Made by a program: the position numbers and the translations under genes | Notes under the pieces: model-generated | Database searches by the model: none | What the model saw: the letters and a program-made list of their open reading frames with translations, nothing else | What the model was told of the DNA's origin: nothing | NCBI GenBank assembly: GCA_002336915.1 | Contig: DDET01000026.1 | Coordinates: 1-46,005 of the forward strand | Direction: 5' to 3' | Origin: Bacteroidetes bacterium UBA1947 | Lineage (GTDB): Bacteria; Bacteroidota; Bacteroidia; Chitinophagales; Chitinophagaceae | DNA: 46,005 nucleotides | Part shown: positions 1 to 7,216 of the stretch, piece by piece | Numbering within the stretch: position 1 is the stretch's first letter | Layout: every line of letters begins with the position of its first letter

Positions 1-684
1 CCGACGGGCTTTAATATGAATAGCCCCGGATGAAATCCGGGGTAAAGAGCATTTCTTAAATACAATAACCCCGGTAGGGGTTAAATGTTTAATTTATAAT
101 AAGTATTTTTCGTCAAACTCAATTCCGTTTTCGATCAGCAGGCGTTTGTACTCGTCAAAGAAGCTTTCAGTTTTATGGTGTTCCTTTTGGTTTTTGATAT
201 AATTAATAATTATGTCCTTTTCGCGAATAGAATAGGTGAATGCACCATAACTATCCTGCCAGCCTTTGAATTTTGGAAAGTGACCAGATTCTTTCATCCA
301 TAAGCTGCTAGCCACTTTGATATTCTTTACAAAATCGGCGAGTGACAAGGAAGGGTGGAGATCAGAGAAAATGTGGATGTGATCTTCCATCTCGTTAATG
401 CGGTAAAGTTTACAATTGCTATTGTTTATCGCACCCCATATATATTTGTATAACTCTTCACAATGTTGTCCTGCAATCGTTGCTTCGCGATTTTTTGTGC
501 CGAAAACAATTTGATAAAATATTTGACGGTGGCTCATGCTAGTAACATTTACGGACGATTAAGATAACAAATTATTGAAATTGTATGCTCCACGCGATTG
601 TTGTTCAAGCCCGTTGGGGTTGCGTGTGGTGTTGTTTCCGTTTCCCCCGGTTTCACCGGGGGCTATTCATATTTAAGCCCTCCG
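1..684. mobile_element. RAYT locus bounded by inverted REP palindromes
   Basis: A transposase gene on the minus strand sits between two inverted copies of a roughly 40-base repeat. The left copy (about 1-46) reads GGGCTTTAATATGAATAGCC followed by a hairpin with stems 24-31 and 35-42. The right copy (about 638-684) is its reverse complement, with hairpin stems 644-651 and 655-662 and the same ATATGAATAGCC tail. A further hairpin (67-72 with 77-82, AACCCC/GGGGTT) lies just downstream of the transposase stop. This is the layout of REP-associated tyrosine transposases: single-copy IS200-like genes flanked by inverted REP elements. The left edge may continue outside the window. Confidence 0.75.
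94..537 (-). CDS. IS200-like REP-associated tyrosine transposase (RAYT)
   Basis: This is a 147-residue Y1 transposase of the IS200/TnpA_REP family, which cleaves and joins single-stranded DNA at hairpins. The HUH metal-binding motif is His-Ile-His at residues 53-55 (DHIHIF). The likely nucleophile is Tyr113 in the helix NYIKNQKEHH. The WQDSYGAFTYS segment (93-103) is typical of the RAYT branch. Length is normal for a complete protein, with no frameshift. It is flanked by inverted palindromes and has no partner TnpB gene. It resembles the second RAYT at 36589-37059 in motif layout but is clearly diverged from it, and the two have different flanking palindromes. Confidence 0.92.
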   Translation of the reverse strand: MSHRQIFYQIVFGTKNREATIAGQHCEELYKYIWGAINNSNCKLYRINEMEDHIHIFSDLHPSLSLADFVKNIKVASSLWMKESGHFPKFKGWQDSYGAFTYSIREKDIIINYIKNQKEHHKTESFFDEYKRLLIENGIEFDEKYLL

Positions 685-696
685 GGCTTCACACAG

Positions 697-728
697 AAAA
701 ATGCCTCGTATTTACGCGAGGCATTTTT
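697..728 (-). terminator. Intrinsic terminator after the DUF2330 gene
   Basis: A 12-base-pair stem (697-708 with 717-728, AAAAATGCCTCG/CGAGGCATTTTT) has an 8-base loop. It lies 17 bases past the stop of the minus-strand DUF2330 gene. The A/T ends of the stem provide a U-tract in either direction. Confidence 0.8.
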
Positions 729-745
729 CGTCTTACTTAGCTCGT

Positions 746-2194
746 TTATCCCTTCTTCCTCAGCGTAAAGAATAAAGCTATACCGTGTAATAGCAGGAAG
801 GCCACAATAAGAATACCGCCTTTGCTATCAGTATCGGCTATGCTGCCGCGTTTTATCCTGTTATCGGGGTTGCCGCTTCTGCGGTTCCATTCGTCCAGGT
901 AGTTCTCGTGCTGGTATATGCTCCAGCCGGCCAACCTGTTCATATTCTGCAGCTCTTCCTCGCGGCGTGCCGCTACTTCGCGCACATAGCGCCTGCCTTC
1001 GGGACAGGAAAAACTACCATAAGCCGGGTGGGTGATCACATAACGGACCTGGTACTGTTCGCTGTTCGGCGTTATTTGAAAAGCAAGGTCCTGCGCGTAG
1101 TGTGCCCTGTTGTAACGTACATGCATGCGGGTGAAGAATACATTGCCATTAAAATCGGCACTGCCATAATATCCGGTATTGCCTGAATTGACCCACCATA
1201 CACCTGCATCTTTAAGGTCCTGGTAATCGGGCGGGTTTGATACACATGGGTCGCACTTTACATAGTTAGTGGAGCTTACGTCCCATGCATACTCGAGGAA
1301 TATAGCTTCCTGGCTTTCGCGCCTCCATGCTTTCTTAAATGCATCAGCATAGAAGGGGGAGAAATCTTCCTGTACAAATTCCGGCACTTTAATACCTGTG
1401 GTCATTTTTACGGTGCGGTAGTTGGTGCATTCTACACGGCCTTTTTTCGTAAATGCGTAGATGATCAGGTCCTGGTCGCCATTGGAATTAGCCATGCCCA
1501 ACCGTATAGGCAAACCAAAGCGGAGTGCGTTGAACTTTATTTGTATTGGTCTCAAGGTCTGGAAATCTCCTTGTTCCATCTTCTCTATATTTACTTTTAC
1601 TACAAAGAACTTCAGGTTGTTCTTTATGTATGGGTTCAACACTTCTTCCGCATTGGGTGGTATCTTATAACCATTGTCGGTAAGCCATCTTTGCAGGCCA
1701 TTGCTTTGCTCGGCACCAAGTATGATGATATCATATTCACCCACGGTGTATTTTGCTTCGATGGTGACGCCATAGTCCTTTTTATTTGCCGCTTTGTCTT
1801 CAGCCAGCGACCCCGCTCCCATAGATGCCATAGGAGCTGCCCTGGCCATTTTTTCATACTCTCTGCGGTCGCAGGGGTTGTTGTCATAGTACTCCACAAG
1901 GCGTGGCGCCGAGTAAGCGTCCAGTTTATCAAATACACCACGCTCCACTACTTTGATATCGCTCTCTTTTAAAACAGTAGGCACGGGCACCACCATAGCG
2001 AAGTCTTTCACATCACCTTTAAAGTCGTTACTCATGGTGAGCACCGTCTGGTTGCCATCGCGCACCAGTATTACCTGCGATGCCTGGTTGTATATTTTTG
2101 TGTCGGCCTTCGCCACGTAGAATCCGCAGAAGGCATTGCTTTGTATAGACGCACAGAGCCCCAGCGCGATAAAGATCCCGATTTTGCTTTTCAT
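746..2194 (-). CDS. DUF2330 domain-containing exported protein
   Basis: A 482-residue protein of the DUF2330 family. It has an N-terminal signal peptide (about 1-22), the family start FCGFYVAKADTKIYNQASQV, and the conserved block FAMVVPVPTVL near residues 65-75. One hydrophobic segment near the C terminus (about 459-477) is followed by RKKG, which suggests the domain faces the periplasm and is anchored at its tail. It lies 26 bases downstream of the RnfD-like gene in the same direction, so the two are probably co-transcribed. Biochemical function is unknown. The family call rests on the conserved motifs and is fairly secure. Confidence 0.85.
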   Translation of the reverse strand: MKSKIGIFIALGLCASIQSNAFCGFYVAKADTKIYNQASQVILVRDGNQTVLTMSNDFKGDVKDFAMVVPVPTVLKESDIKVVERGVFDKLDAYSAPRLVEYYDNNPCDRREYEKMARAAPMASMGAGSLAEDKAANKKDYGVTIEAKYTVGEYDIIILGAEQSNGLQRWLTDNGYKIPPNAEEVLNPYIKNNLKFFVVKVNIEKMEQGDFQTLRPIQIKFNALRFGLPIRLGMANSNGDQDLIIYAFTKKGRVECTNYRTVKMTTGIKVPEFVQEDFSPFYADAFKKAWRRESQEAIFLEYAWDVSSTNYVKCDPCVSNPPDYQDLKDAGVWWVNSGNTGYYGSADFNGNVFFTRMHVRYNRAHYAQDLAFQITPNSEQYQVRYVITHPAYGSFSCPEGRRYVREVAARREEELQNMNRLAGWSIYQHENYLDEWNRRSGNPDNRIKRGSIADTDSKGGILIVAFLLLHGIALFFTLRKKG

Positions 2195-2220
2195 ATATTT
2201 TTGGTTTGTGATGAAAAATG

Positions 2221-3039
2221 TTATGCCTTAGCTATAGTTGGTTTTAGCCATTCAAAGCGCGAGGCTTTAAATATTTTGTCGAATAAGGGAGTGAGTGGAG
2301 CGATGAAGAACAGTACCCATACGGGTGCGCCGTTGACGAATTTGTAATTGCTGAGATAGAAACTCAGGGCTGCGATAAGCACGCTCCATATAATGCGGGC
2401 GGTCTTGTGGTTGGGCGTGGTAACAGGGTCCGTGATCATGAAGAAAGTAAAGAGCAGGAGGCTGCCATTGGTAAACTGTTGCACGAAATAATCGAATGGC
2501 CAGCCCTGGTAAACAAGATTGCGCCAGGCCTGCAATGCCATAAGCGAGCCTATGAAGGCAAATGAAGTATCGAGCCTGTTGACCTTATGCACCACTGCAC
2601 TGCCTAAGATACCCACCAGGAACAAGAGGACAGCTCCGCTGCCCCATTGGCCGGGTGATATCCATGCCTGGCCTGTGAGCAGGATGACCGCAACGATGCC
2701 GAAATTGCCCGGGTTGAATATATGCTTGCCATTAACCCGTAGCACGAATTTTGAAGCTATGGCAAGAAAGGCCGCCAATGCACAGATGCTCCAGTGATTG
2801 GCTTTCAGTAATAAACAAAGGCCCAGCACAGATATCATGGCGCTCTTCCATGAGTGCGTGGGCAGCTTAAGGAATTTGATACCCGCATACTGTGTAAGCA
2901 ATGCGGTAGAAAAAATTGCAATGTAATGGTCCCAATGAGTATCCCAGTCGAGTATGAATGTGCCATAGAGCAGGAAAGTGCCCAGGAACAGTATCTGGTA
3001 GTGCCGTGCGTCTTTTAAGAAAGCCTTTATCATAAACAC
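2221..3039 (-). CDS. RnfD/NqrB-family integral membrane protein (orphan)
   Basis: A 272-residue polytopic membrane protein of the NQR2/RnfD/RnfE family. Features include KHIFNPGNFGIV (about 125-136), the C-terminal motif FFMITDPVTTPN and around eight hydrophobic segments. In full Rnf or Nqr complexes the subunit carries covalent FMN and couples electron flow to ion transport. No other Rnf or Nqr subunit is encoded nearby; the only partner is the DUF2330 gene 26 bases downstream. The protein is shorter than typical RnfD (about 330-350 residues). An internal ATG at residue 3 is a possible alternative start. Its role without the rest of the complex is unknown. Confidence 0.8.
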   Translation of the reverse strand: MFMIKAFLKDARHYQILFLGTFLLYGTFILDWDTHWDHYIAIFSTALLTQYAGIKFLKLPTHSWKSAMISVLGLCLLLKANHWSICALAAFLAIASKFVLRVNGKHIFNPGNFGIVAVILLTGQAWISPGQWGSGAVLLFLVGILGSAVVHKVNRLDTSFAFIGSLMALQAWRNLVYQGWPFDYFVQQFTNGSLLLFTFFMITDPVTTPNHKTARIIWSVLIAALSFYLSNYKFVNGAPVWVLFFIAPLTPLFDKIFKASRFEWLKPTIAKA

Positions 3040-3131
3040 GTTTTCATACTAGATGCGGGTTTTTTAATAATTCCATAAGGCCCCCGAAAAAATCATGGGC
3101 TTTTTCATTAGTGCCTCACGAATGAATAGCT

Positions 3132-3139
3132 TATCTTTG
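3132..3139 (+). promoter_or_regulatory. Bacteroidota -7 promoter box for the TPR gene
   Basis: TATCTTTG matches the Bacteroidota -7 consensus TAnnTTTG exactly. It lies 18 bases upstream of the ATG at 3158 and downstream of the earlier in-frame ATG at 3095, which supports 3158 as the start. Confidence 0.6.
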
Positions 3140-3157
3140 CAGCCCAATTTTAACTAT

Positions 3158-3814
3158 ATGAAGAGTAATATTCGCCGTTTCCTTGTTAACTACCGCCTGC
3201 CACTGGCAGGACTTATGATAGCCCTTGGCTTTTGGGTAGGGTTTTCCGTAACATGGTGGATAGCATGGTTGCCATTCCTCATCGCCATCATTATGGTGGC
3301 TGCTTACTTTATGGTAGGGCCTATGACGCTGATACAAGGCTATATAGAAGCGGGTGATATGGAAGGTGCACAGAAACTGATGAACTCGGTAAAGTACCCG
3401 AACATGTTGTACAAGCCTATCCGCTCATCATATTATATGCTGCGTGCCAACTTCAGCACCATGGATGATAACCTCGACAAAGCAGAGGACGACCTGAGGA
3501 AAGGACTTGCAGCAGGACTGCCTGAAAAGGAATTTGAAGGCACAGCCTACCTGCAGCTTGGTTCTATAGCCTATAAGAAAGGCAACACCAAAGAAGCCAT
3601 GGAGCACCTGCGCCGCGCCATAAAAATAGGACTGCCGGATAAAGACAACGAAGCAACAGCCTACCTGCAGCTAAGCAGCATATGCATACAGCGCCGTGAC
3701 TTTAAGAGCGCCAAAATATATTTCAACAAAGCCAAAGCATGTAAGGCTACCAACAAACAAGTGGTGGACCAGATAGCGGAGATGAGCAAGTATATAGCGA
3801 GGATACCGGGTTAA
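3158..3814 (+). CDS. TPR-repeat inner-membrane protein
   Basis: A 218-residue protein with two adjacent N-terminal hydrophobic segments (about 14-50), followed by a tetratricopeptide-like helical region with repeated EGTAYLQLGSIAYKKGN and EATAYLQLSSICIQRRD units. It is probably a membrane-anchored TPR scaffold. An in-frame ATG at 3095 would add 21 residues. I reject that start because a consensus -7 box lies between the two ATGs, and translation from 3158 begins with a conventional MKSNIRRF membrane-protein N terminus. The partner is unknown. The stop codon is only two bases from a large inverted repeat. Confidence 0.8.
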   Translation: MKSNIRRFLVNYRLPLAGLMIALGFWVGFSVTWWIAWLPFLIAIIMVAAYFMVGPMTLIQGYIEAGDMEGAQKLMNSVKYPNMLYKPIRSSYYMLRANFSTMDDNLDKAEDDLRKGLAAGLPEKEFEGTAYLQLGSIAYKKGNTKEAMEHLRRAIKIGLPDKDNEATAYLQLSSICIQRRDFKSAKIYFNKAKACKATNKQVVDQIAEMSKYIARIPG

Positions 3815-3815
3815 A

Positions 3816-3948
3816 CGTCATTTCGAACGAAGTGTAGCGTAGCAAAACGCAGAGAGAAATCTCCTGAAAATAATTACTGTCGCTTGATTAAGCGTTGGTA
3901 CTGTTCTTGGGAGATTTCTCTTTTCACTTCGTTTCATTCGAAATGACG
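3816..3948. repeat. 133-bp imperfect inverted repeat overlapping the transporter 3' end
   Basis: The ends CGTCATTTCGA (3816-3826) and TCGAAATGACG (3938-3948) are exact reverse complements. The homology continues inward through ACGAAGTG and GAGAAATCTCC on both arms, and the centre (about 3868-3905) is unpaired. The element begins just after the TPR gene stop and runs 25 bases into the converging transporter gene, whose stop codon it contains. The structure is that of a non-coding palindromic repeat. I recall similar GTCATTTCGAA-type sequences in other Bacteroidota but cannot check that here. Confidence 0.8.
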
Positions 3949-5237
3949 CCTTGAGTCTTATACCCGATCAAATGCCCCTTCATTGCAAAGAAAAGGATAT
4001 AGAGGTAGCAGGGAATCATTATCAAATAAGCAGTGTGCAAATTCACTGCATCAGCAAAGTAGCCGTACGTGGGCGGTATGATGGCCCCACCCGCTATACC
4101 CATGATAAGCAGTGCTGCACCTTGTTTAGTGAACTTACCCAAGCCCTTTAGCGACATAGGCCATATCGCAGGCCACATAATGGAATGCGAGAAGCCTAAG
4201 GCAGCAAGTAATATTACAGATGTGATACCTGATGTTACCAGCAGGCCTGTTATTAATATAAGCGCCAGTATGGAATATAGCTTCAATGCTTTTTCCTGCG
4301 AAATGATCCTGGGCATCAGGGCTATACCCACCAGGTAACCCGCAATCATAAAGCTGAGGGTAATAGAAGTAAAATACCTGGACACCGTTGAGGGTATATG
4401 GTAATACTCACCATAGTTCATGATAGAGTCGCCGGCCAGTACTTCCACGCCTACGTAAACGAATATGGCAAAGGCACCCAGCAGCAGGTAAGTATGCTTA
4501 AATAATGTAGGGTGCTGTGAAGTGGGTATCACTTCTGGATTATCTTCCGTATCACTTACCTCGGGCAGGGGAGAGAGCTTTATTAGGAGTGCAAAGACTA
4601 ATAGGCAAATGGTGAAGATGATATAGGGAGTAACCAGCCTTTGTGATAATTCATTAAGCAATTGCTCCTGCAAAGCAGGATTGGAAACAGCCTTGGTTAC
4701 AGGGTTGGTAATGCTTTCCAGTTGTTTGTTTATGGGCTCAATGTTTTTGAGCAGTATGCTGGCCAATATAATTGGGCTAATGATTCCTGCAGCCTTATTG
4801 GCTATGCCCATGATGCTGATACGCTTGGCAGCGCTTTCTTCGGGGCCTAATATGGTTACATATGGATTGGCAGCAGTTTGCAAAATGGATAAGCCTAGTC
4901 CCTCAATAAAAAGGCCGATCAAAAAGTACGTATAGCTGCGCTCATGTGCGGCGGGTATAAAGGTTACAGTACCCACGGCTATGATGATCAGCCCCAGGCT
5001 CATGCCGTTTTTGAAGCCCGTCTTTTTAAGAATGGCAGAGGCGGGCAGGGCCATTACGAAGTAGGAGATAAAAAAGGCGGTAGCTACCAGGTAGGCCTGG
5101 AAGTTATTCAGCTCGCATATCTTCTTCAGGAAAAATATCAAGGTGCCATTCAGCCATGTTACGAAACCGAATATGAAGAATAAGCAGCCTACCAGGAAGA
5201 GCGAAGAAGCGTATGAACCTTTTTTGTTTGTTTGCAT
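3924..5237 (-). CDS. FucP/GluP-type sugar:H+ symporter (MFS)
   Basis: A 437-residue major facilitator protein with about 12 hydrophobic segments. It resembles the FucP/glucose-galactose transporter branch: FIFGFVTWLNGTLIFFLKK near the N terminus, GLGLSILQTAANPYVTILG in the first half, and a long polar loop (about 175-235). It probably imports a hexose across the inner membrane by proton symport. It is divergently transcribed from the ROK kinase at 5371, a usual pairing for sugar uptake plus phosphorylation. The last eight residues (GVISNETK) and the stop codon are encoded by one arm of the inverted repeat at 3816-3948, so its native C terminus has probably been replaced. Exact sugar is not determinable. 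Confidence 0.88.
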   Translation of the reverse strand: MQTNKKGSYASSLFLVGCLFFIFGFVTWLNGTLIFFLKKICELNNFQAYLVATAFFISYFVMALPASAILKKTGFKNGMSLGLIIIAVGTVTFIPAAHERSYTYFLIGLFIEGLGLSILQTAANPYVTILGPEESAAKRISIMGIANKAAGIISPIILASILLKNIEPINKQLESITNPVTKAVSNPALQEQLLNELSQRLVTPYIIFTICLLVFALLIKLSPLPEVSDTEDNPEVIPTSQHPTLFKHTYLLLGAFAIFVYVGVEVLAGDSIMNYGEYYHIPSTVSRYFTSITLSFMIAGYLVGIALMPRIISQEKALKLYSILALILITGLLVTSGITSVILLAALGFSHSIMWPAIWPMSLKGLGKFTKQGAALLIMGIAGGAIIPPTYGYFADAVNLHTAYLIMIPCYLYILFFAMKGHLIGYKTQGVISNETK

Positions 5238-5296
5238 TGTTCTGTTATTGCGATTGACTAATATACATTAATTGTTCAGAAAGTTTTATAGAATTA

Positions 5297-5327
5297 GCGT
5301 CGGTACCGCTTTTTTGCGGTCAGACGC
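5297..5327. promoter_or_regulatory. Interrupted hairpin between divergent sugar genes
   Basis: GCGTC (5297-5301) pairs with GACGC (5323-5327), and ACCGC (5305-5309) pairs with GCGGT (5316-5320) around a T6 loop. It lies in the 133-base region between the transporter and the ROK kinase. It could be an operator or a transcript hairpin; no regulator gene is adjacent. Confidence 0.35.
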
Positions 5328-5357
5328 GTTGAAGGTATTGTCATAGTCATTTTGTTG

Positions 5358-5365
5358 TACTTTTA
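5358..5365 (+). promoter_or_regulatory. Likely -7 box for the ROK kinase; near-leaderless start
   Basis: TACTTTTA is close to TAnnTTTG and is preceded by ATTG about 17 bases upstream. It ends five bases before the ATG at 5371, so the transcript would begin at or very near the start codon. Confidence 0.4.
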
Positions 5366-5370
5366 TCGCC

Positions 5371-6312
5371 ATGACAGAACCATTAGCACTGGGCATTGAT
5401 ATAGGCGGTACCAATACCTGTTTTGGTATCGTGGACAGGCGCGGCAGAATACTGATGCAAGGCAGCATGTCCACACTGGGGCATGATACGGTACAGGAAT
5501 ATATAGCGGCGCTGAGCAAAGAATTGACTAAAGCCATGGAGCAGGTGGATATTGAAAGGGTGATAGGCGTAGGAGTGGGTGCTCCCAATGGTAATTACTT
5601 CACGGGTGAGATAGCTTATGCGCCCAACCTGCCCTGGGAAGGGGCTATACCGCTTGCTAAACTATTAAGTGAATCACTGCATAAAAAAGTAACGATAACC
5701 AACGATGCTAATGCCGCCGCCATAGGTGAAATGATGTACGGCGCAGCCAAGGGCATGAAGGACTTCATCATGGTGACACTAGGCACAGGTGTGGGCAGCG
5801 GCTTTGTGGCTAATGGCCAGCTTCTATACGGGCACGATGGTTTTGCCGGTGAGATAGGGCATGTGATATCGGTACGCGACGGACGTATGTGCGGTTGTGG
5901 CAGAAGGGGTTGTTTGGAAACTTATGCATCGGCCACAGGCATTGTGCGCACTGCGCATGAATGGCTGGAAGACCGGGAGGATGATACGTTATTAAGAAAA
6001 GATAAGGTCGGTCTTACCTCGCAACATATCTTCAATGCTGCCGAAAAAGGCGATGCAATGGCACTGGAGATATTTGAATACACCGGTAAAATATTAGGCC
6101 AGACAATGGCCGATGCAGTGGCTATTACCTCGCCGCAGGCTATCATATTCTTCGGCGGACTGGCCAAGGCCGGTGATATGCTGATGAAGCATGTGCAGCA
6201 CTATATGGAGGCTAATCTCTTACGCATTTATAAAAATAAAGTGGCGCTGTTGTACTCCGCATTGCCAGATGTGGATGTCGCGATATTGGGGGCGAGTGCC
6301 TTAGTGTGGTAG
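5371..6312 (+). CDS. ROK-family sugar kinase (glucokinase-like)
   Basis: A 313-residue ROK kinase, predicted to phosphorylate glucose or a related hexose with ATP in the cytoplasm. The phosphate-binding DIGGT motif is at residues 10-14 and the catalytic Asp112 lies in TNDANAAA. The ROK signature has E161-I-G-H164 followed by the zinc-binding cysteines of CGCGRRGC (174-181). All family motifs are intact and the length is typical. It is divergent from the FucP-type transporter, consistent with uptake and phosphorylation of the same sugar. No ROK repressor HTH is present, so this is an enzyme and not a regulator. A near-consensus -7 box sits immediately before the ATG. Confidence 0.92.
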   Translation: MTEPLALGIDIGGTNTCFGIVDRRGRILMQGSMSTLGHDTVQEYIAALSKELTKAMEQVDIERVIGVGVGAPNGNYFTGEIAYAPNLPWEGAIPLAKLLSESLHKKVTITNDANAAAIGEMMYGAAKGMKDFIMVTLGTGVGSGFVANGQLLYGHDGFAGEIGHVISVRDGRMCGCGRRGCLETYASATGIVRTAHEWLEDREDDTLLRKDKVGLTSQHIFNAAEKGDAMALEIFEYTGKILGQTMADAVAITSPQAIIFFGGLAKAGDMLMKHVQHYMEANLLRIYKNKVALLYSALPDVDVAILGASALVW

Positions 6313-6361
6313 TGTACTGGCACGGTTTTTTCCTGTCCTTAAAGGATTAAAACCAAATACC

Positions 6362-7159
6362 ATGAAAACGATAGTGTACGCTCTTACATTTATTTTAACG
6401 ACAGCTATGATATTCCCCTCCTGCGTAGCAAAACGCAAGTATGTGGCTGCCCAAAGCGAAGCTGCCCGCCAGCGGGAGCACAATAAACAATTATCCGACC
6501 AACTTGCTGCACAACAGGACTCCATCACCCGCTTAATGGGAAATGTGAGTGCATTGGGCAATGTGAACGAGGCAACCAATAGCGAGCTGAATATGAGCAA
6601 GGAACAGGTGGCCGCCCAGCAAAAGAGGCTGCGCGAACTGCAACGCCTTATAGACATGCAACAGCAAAATACCGAGGCGCTCCGTGCTAAGATAGCCGCA
6701 GCCCTGGTAGGCTTTACCGCAAACCAGCTTACCGTATTTGTGAAGAACGGCAAGGTATACGTAAGTATGCAGGAAAGCCTGTTATTCCCATCGGGTAGTG
6801 CAGTAGTTAATCCTGCAGGTAAGGATGCACTGGCCAAAGTTGCCGGTGTGCTGAATACCAGCAATGATATTAATGTAGATATAGAAGGCCATACGGATAG
6901 TATCCCGATACACAACAAAATGTATGCGGACAACTGGGCACTTAGCACAGCACGCGCCACATCTATAGCTCATGTGCTGATAGATGAATACAGGGTGCCA
7001 CCAACAAGGCTTATTGCAAGTGGCCGCAGCCAGTACGATCCTGTTGCCAGCAACTCAACGGAAGCAGGCCGTGCACAGAACCGCCGTACCGAAATAATAC
7101 TCGAGCCTAAACTGGATGAACTGATGAACGTGATAAGAGGCAATACGGCAGGTAAATAG
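6362..7159 (+). CDS. OmpA-family peptidoglycan-binding lipoprotein
   Basis: A 265-residue protein with an N-terminal signal and a possible lipobox cysteine at residue 21 (IFPSC). A coiled-coil region rich in Gln and Glu follows (about 25-115). The C-terminal OmpA/MotB domain (about 135-255) has LLFPSGSAVVNPAGKDAL, EGHTDSIPI, NWALSTARA and RAQNRRTEI, the last being the peptidoglycan-contact segment. It probably tethers the outer membrane to the wall. It follows the ROK gene by 49 bases in the same direction but the functions are unrelated, so shared transcription may be incidental. Confidence 0.9.
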   Translation: MKTIVYALTFILTTAMIFPSCVAKRKYVAAQSEAARQREHNKQLSDQLAAQQDSITRLMGNVSALGNVNEATNSELNMSKEQVAAQQKRLRELQRLIDMQQQNTEALRAKIAAALVGFTANQLTVFVKNGKVYVSMQESLLFPSGSAVVNPAGKDALAKVAGVLNTSNDINVDIEGHTDSIPIHNKMYADNWALSTARATSIAHVLIDEYRVPPTRLIASGRSQYDPVASNSTEAGRAQNRRTEIILEPKLDELMNVIRGNTAGK

Positions 7160-7184
7160 ATAAATAGAGTGGGTGATATAGTTG

Positions 7185-7215
7185 AAGCGTTCCGCAATTG
7201 CGGGGCGCTTTTGTT
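7185..7215 (+). terminator. Intrinsic terminator after the OmpA-like gene
   Basis: AAGCGTTCCGC (7185-7195) pairs with GCGGGGCGCTT (7200-7210) around AATT and is followed by TTGTTTTT. It lies between the converging OmpA-like and TonB receptor genes. Confidence 0.75.
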
Positions 7216-7216
7216 T

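Noticed and set aside
2221..3039. Complete Rnf or Nqr complex
   Set aside because: Only a D/B-type subunit is present; no A, B, C, E or G subunits are encoded nearby.
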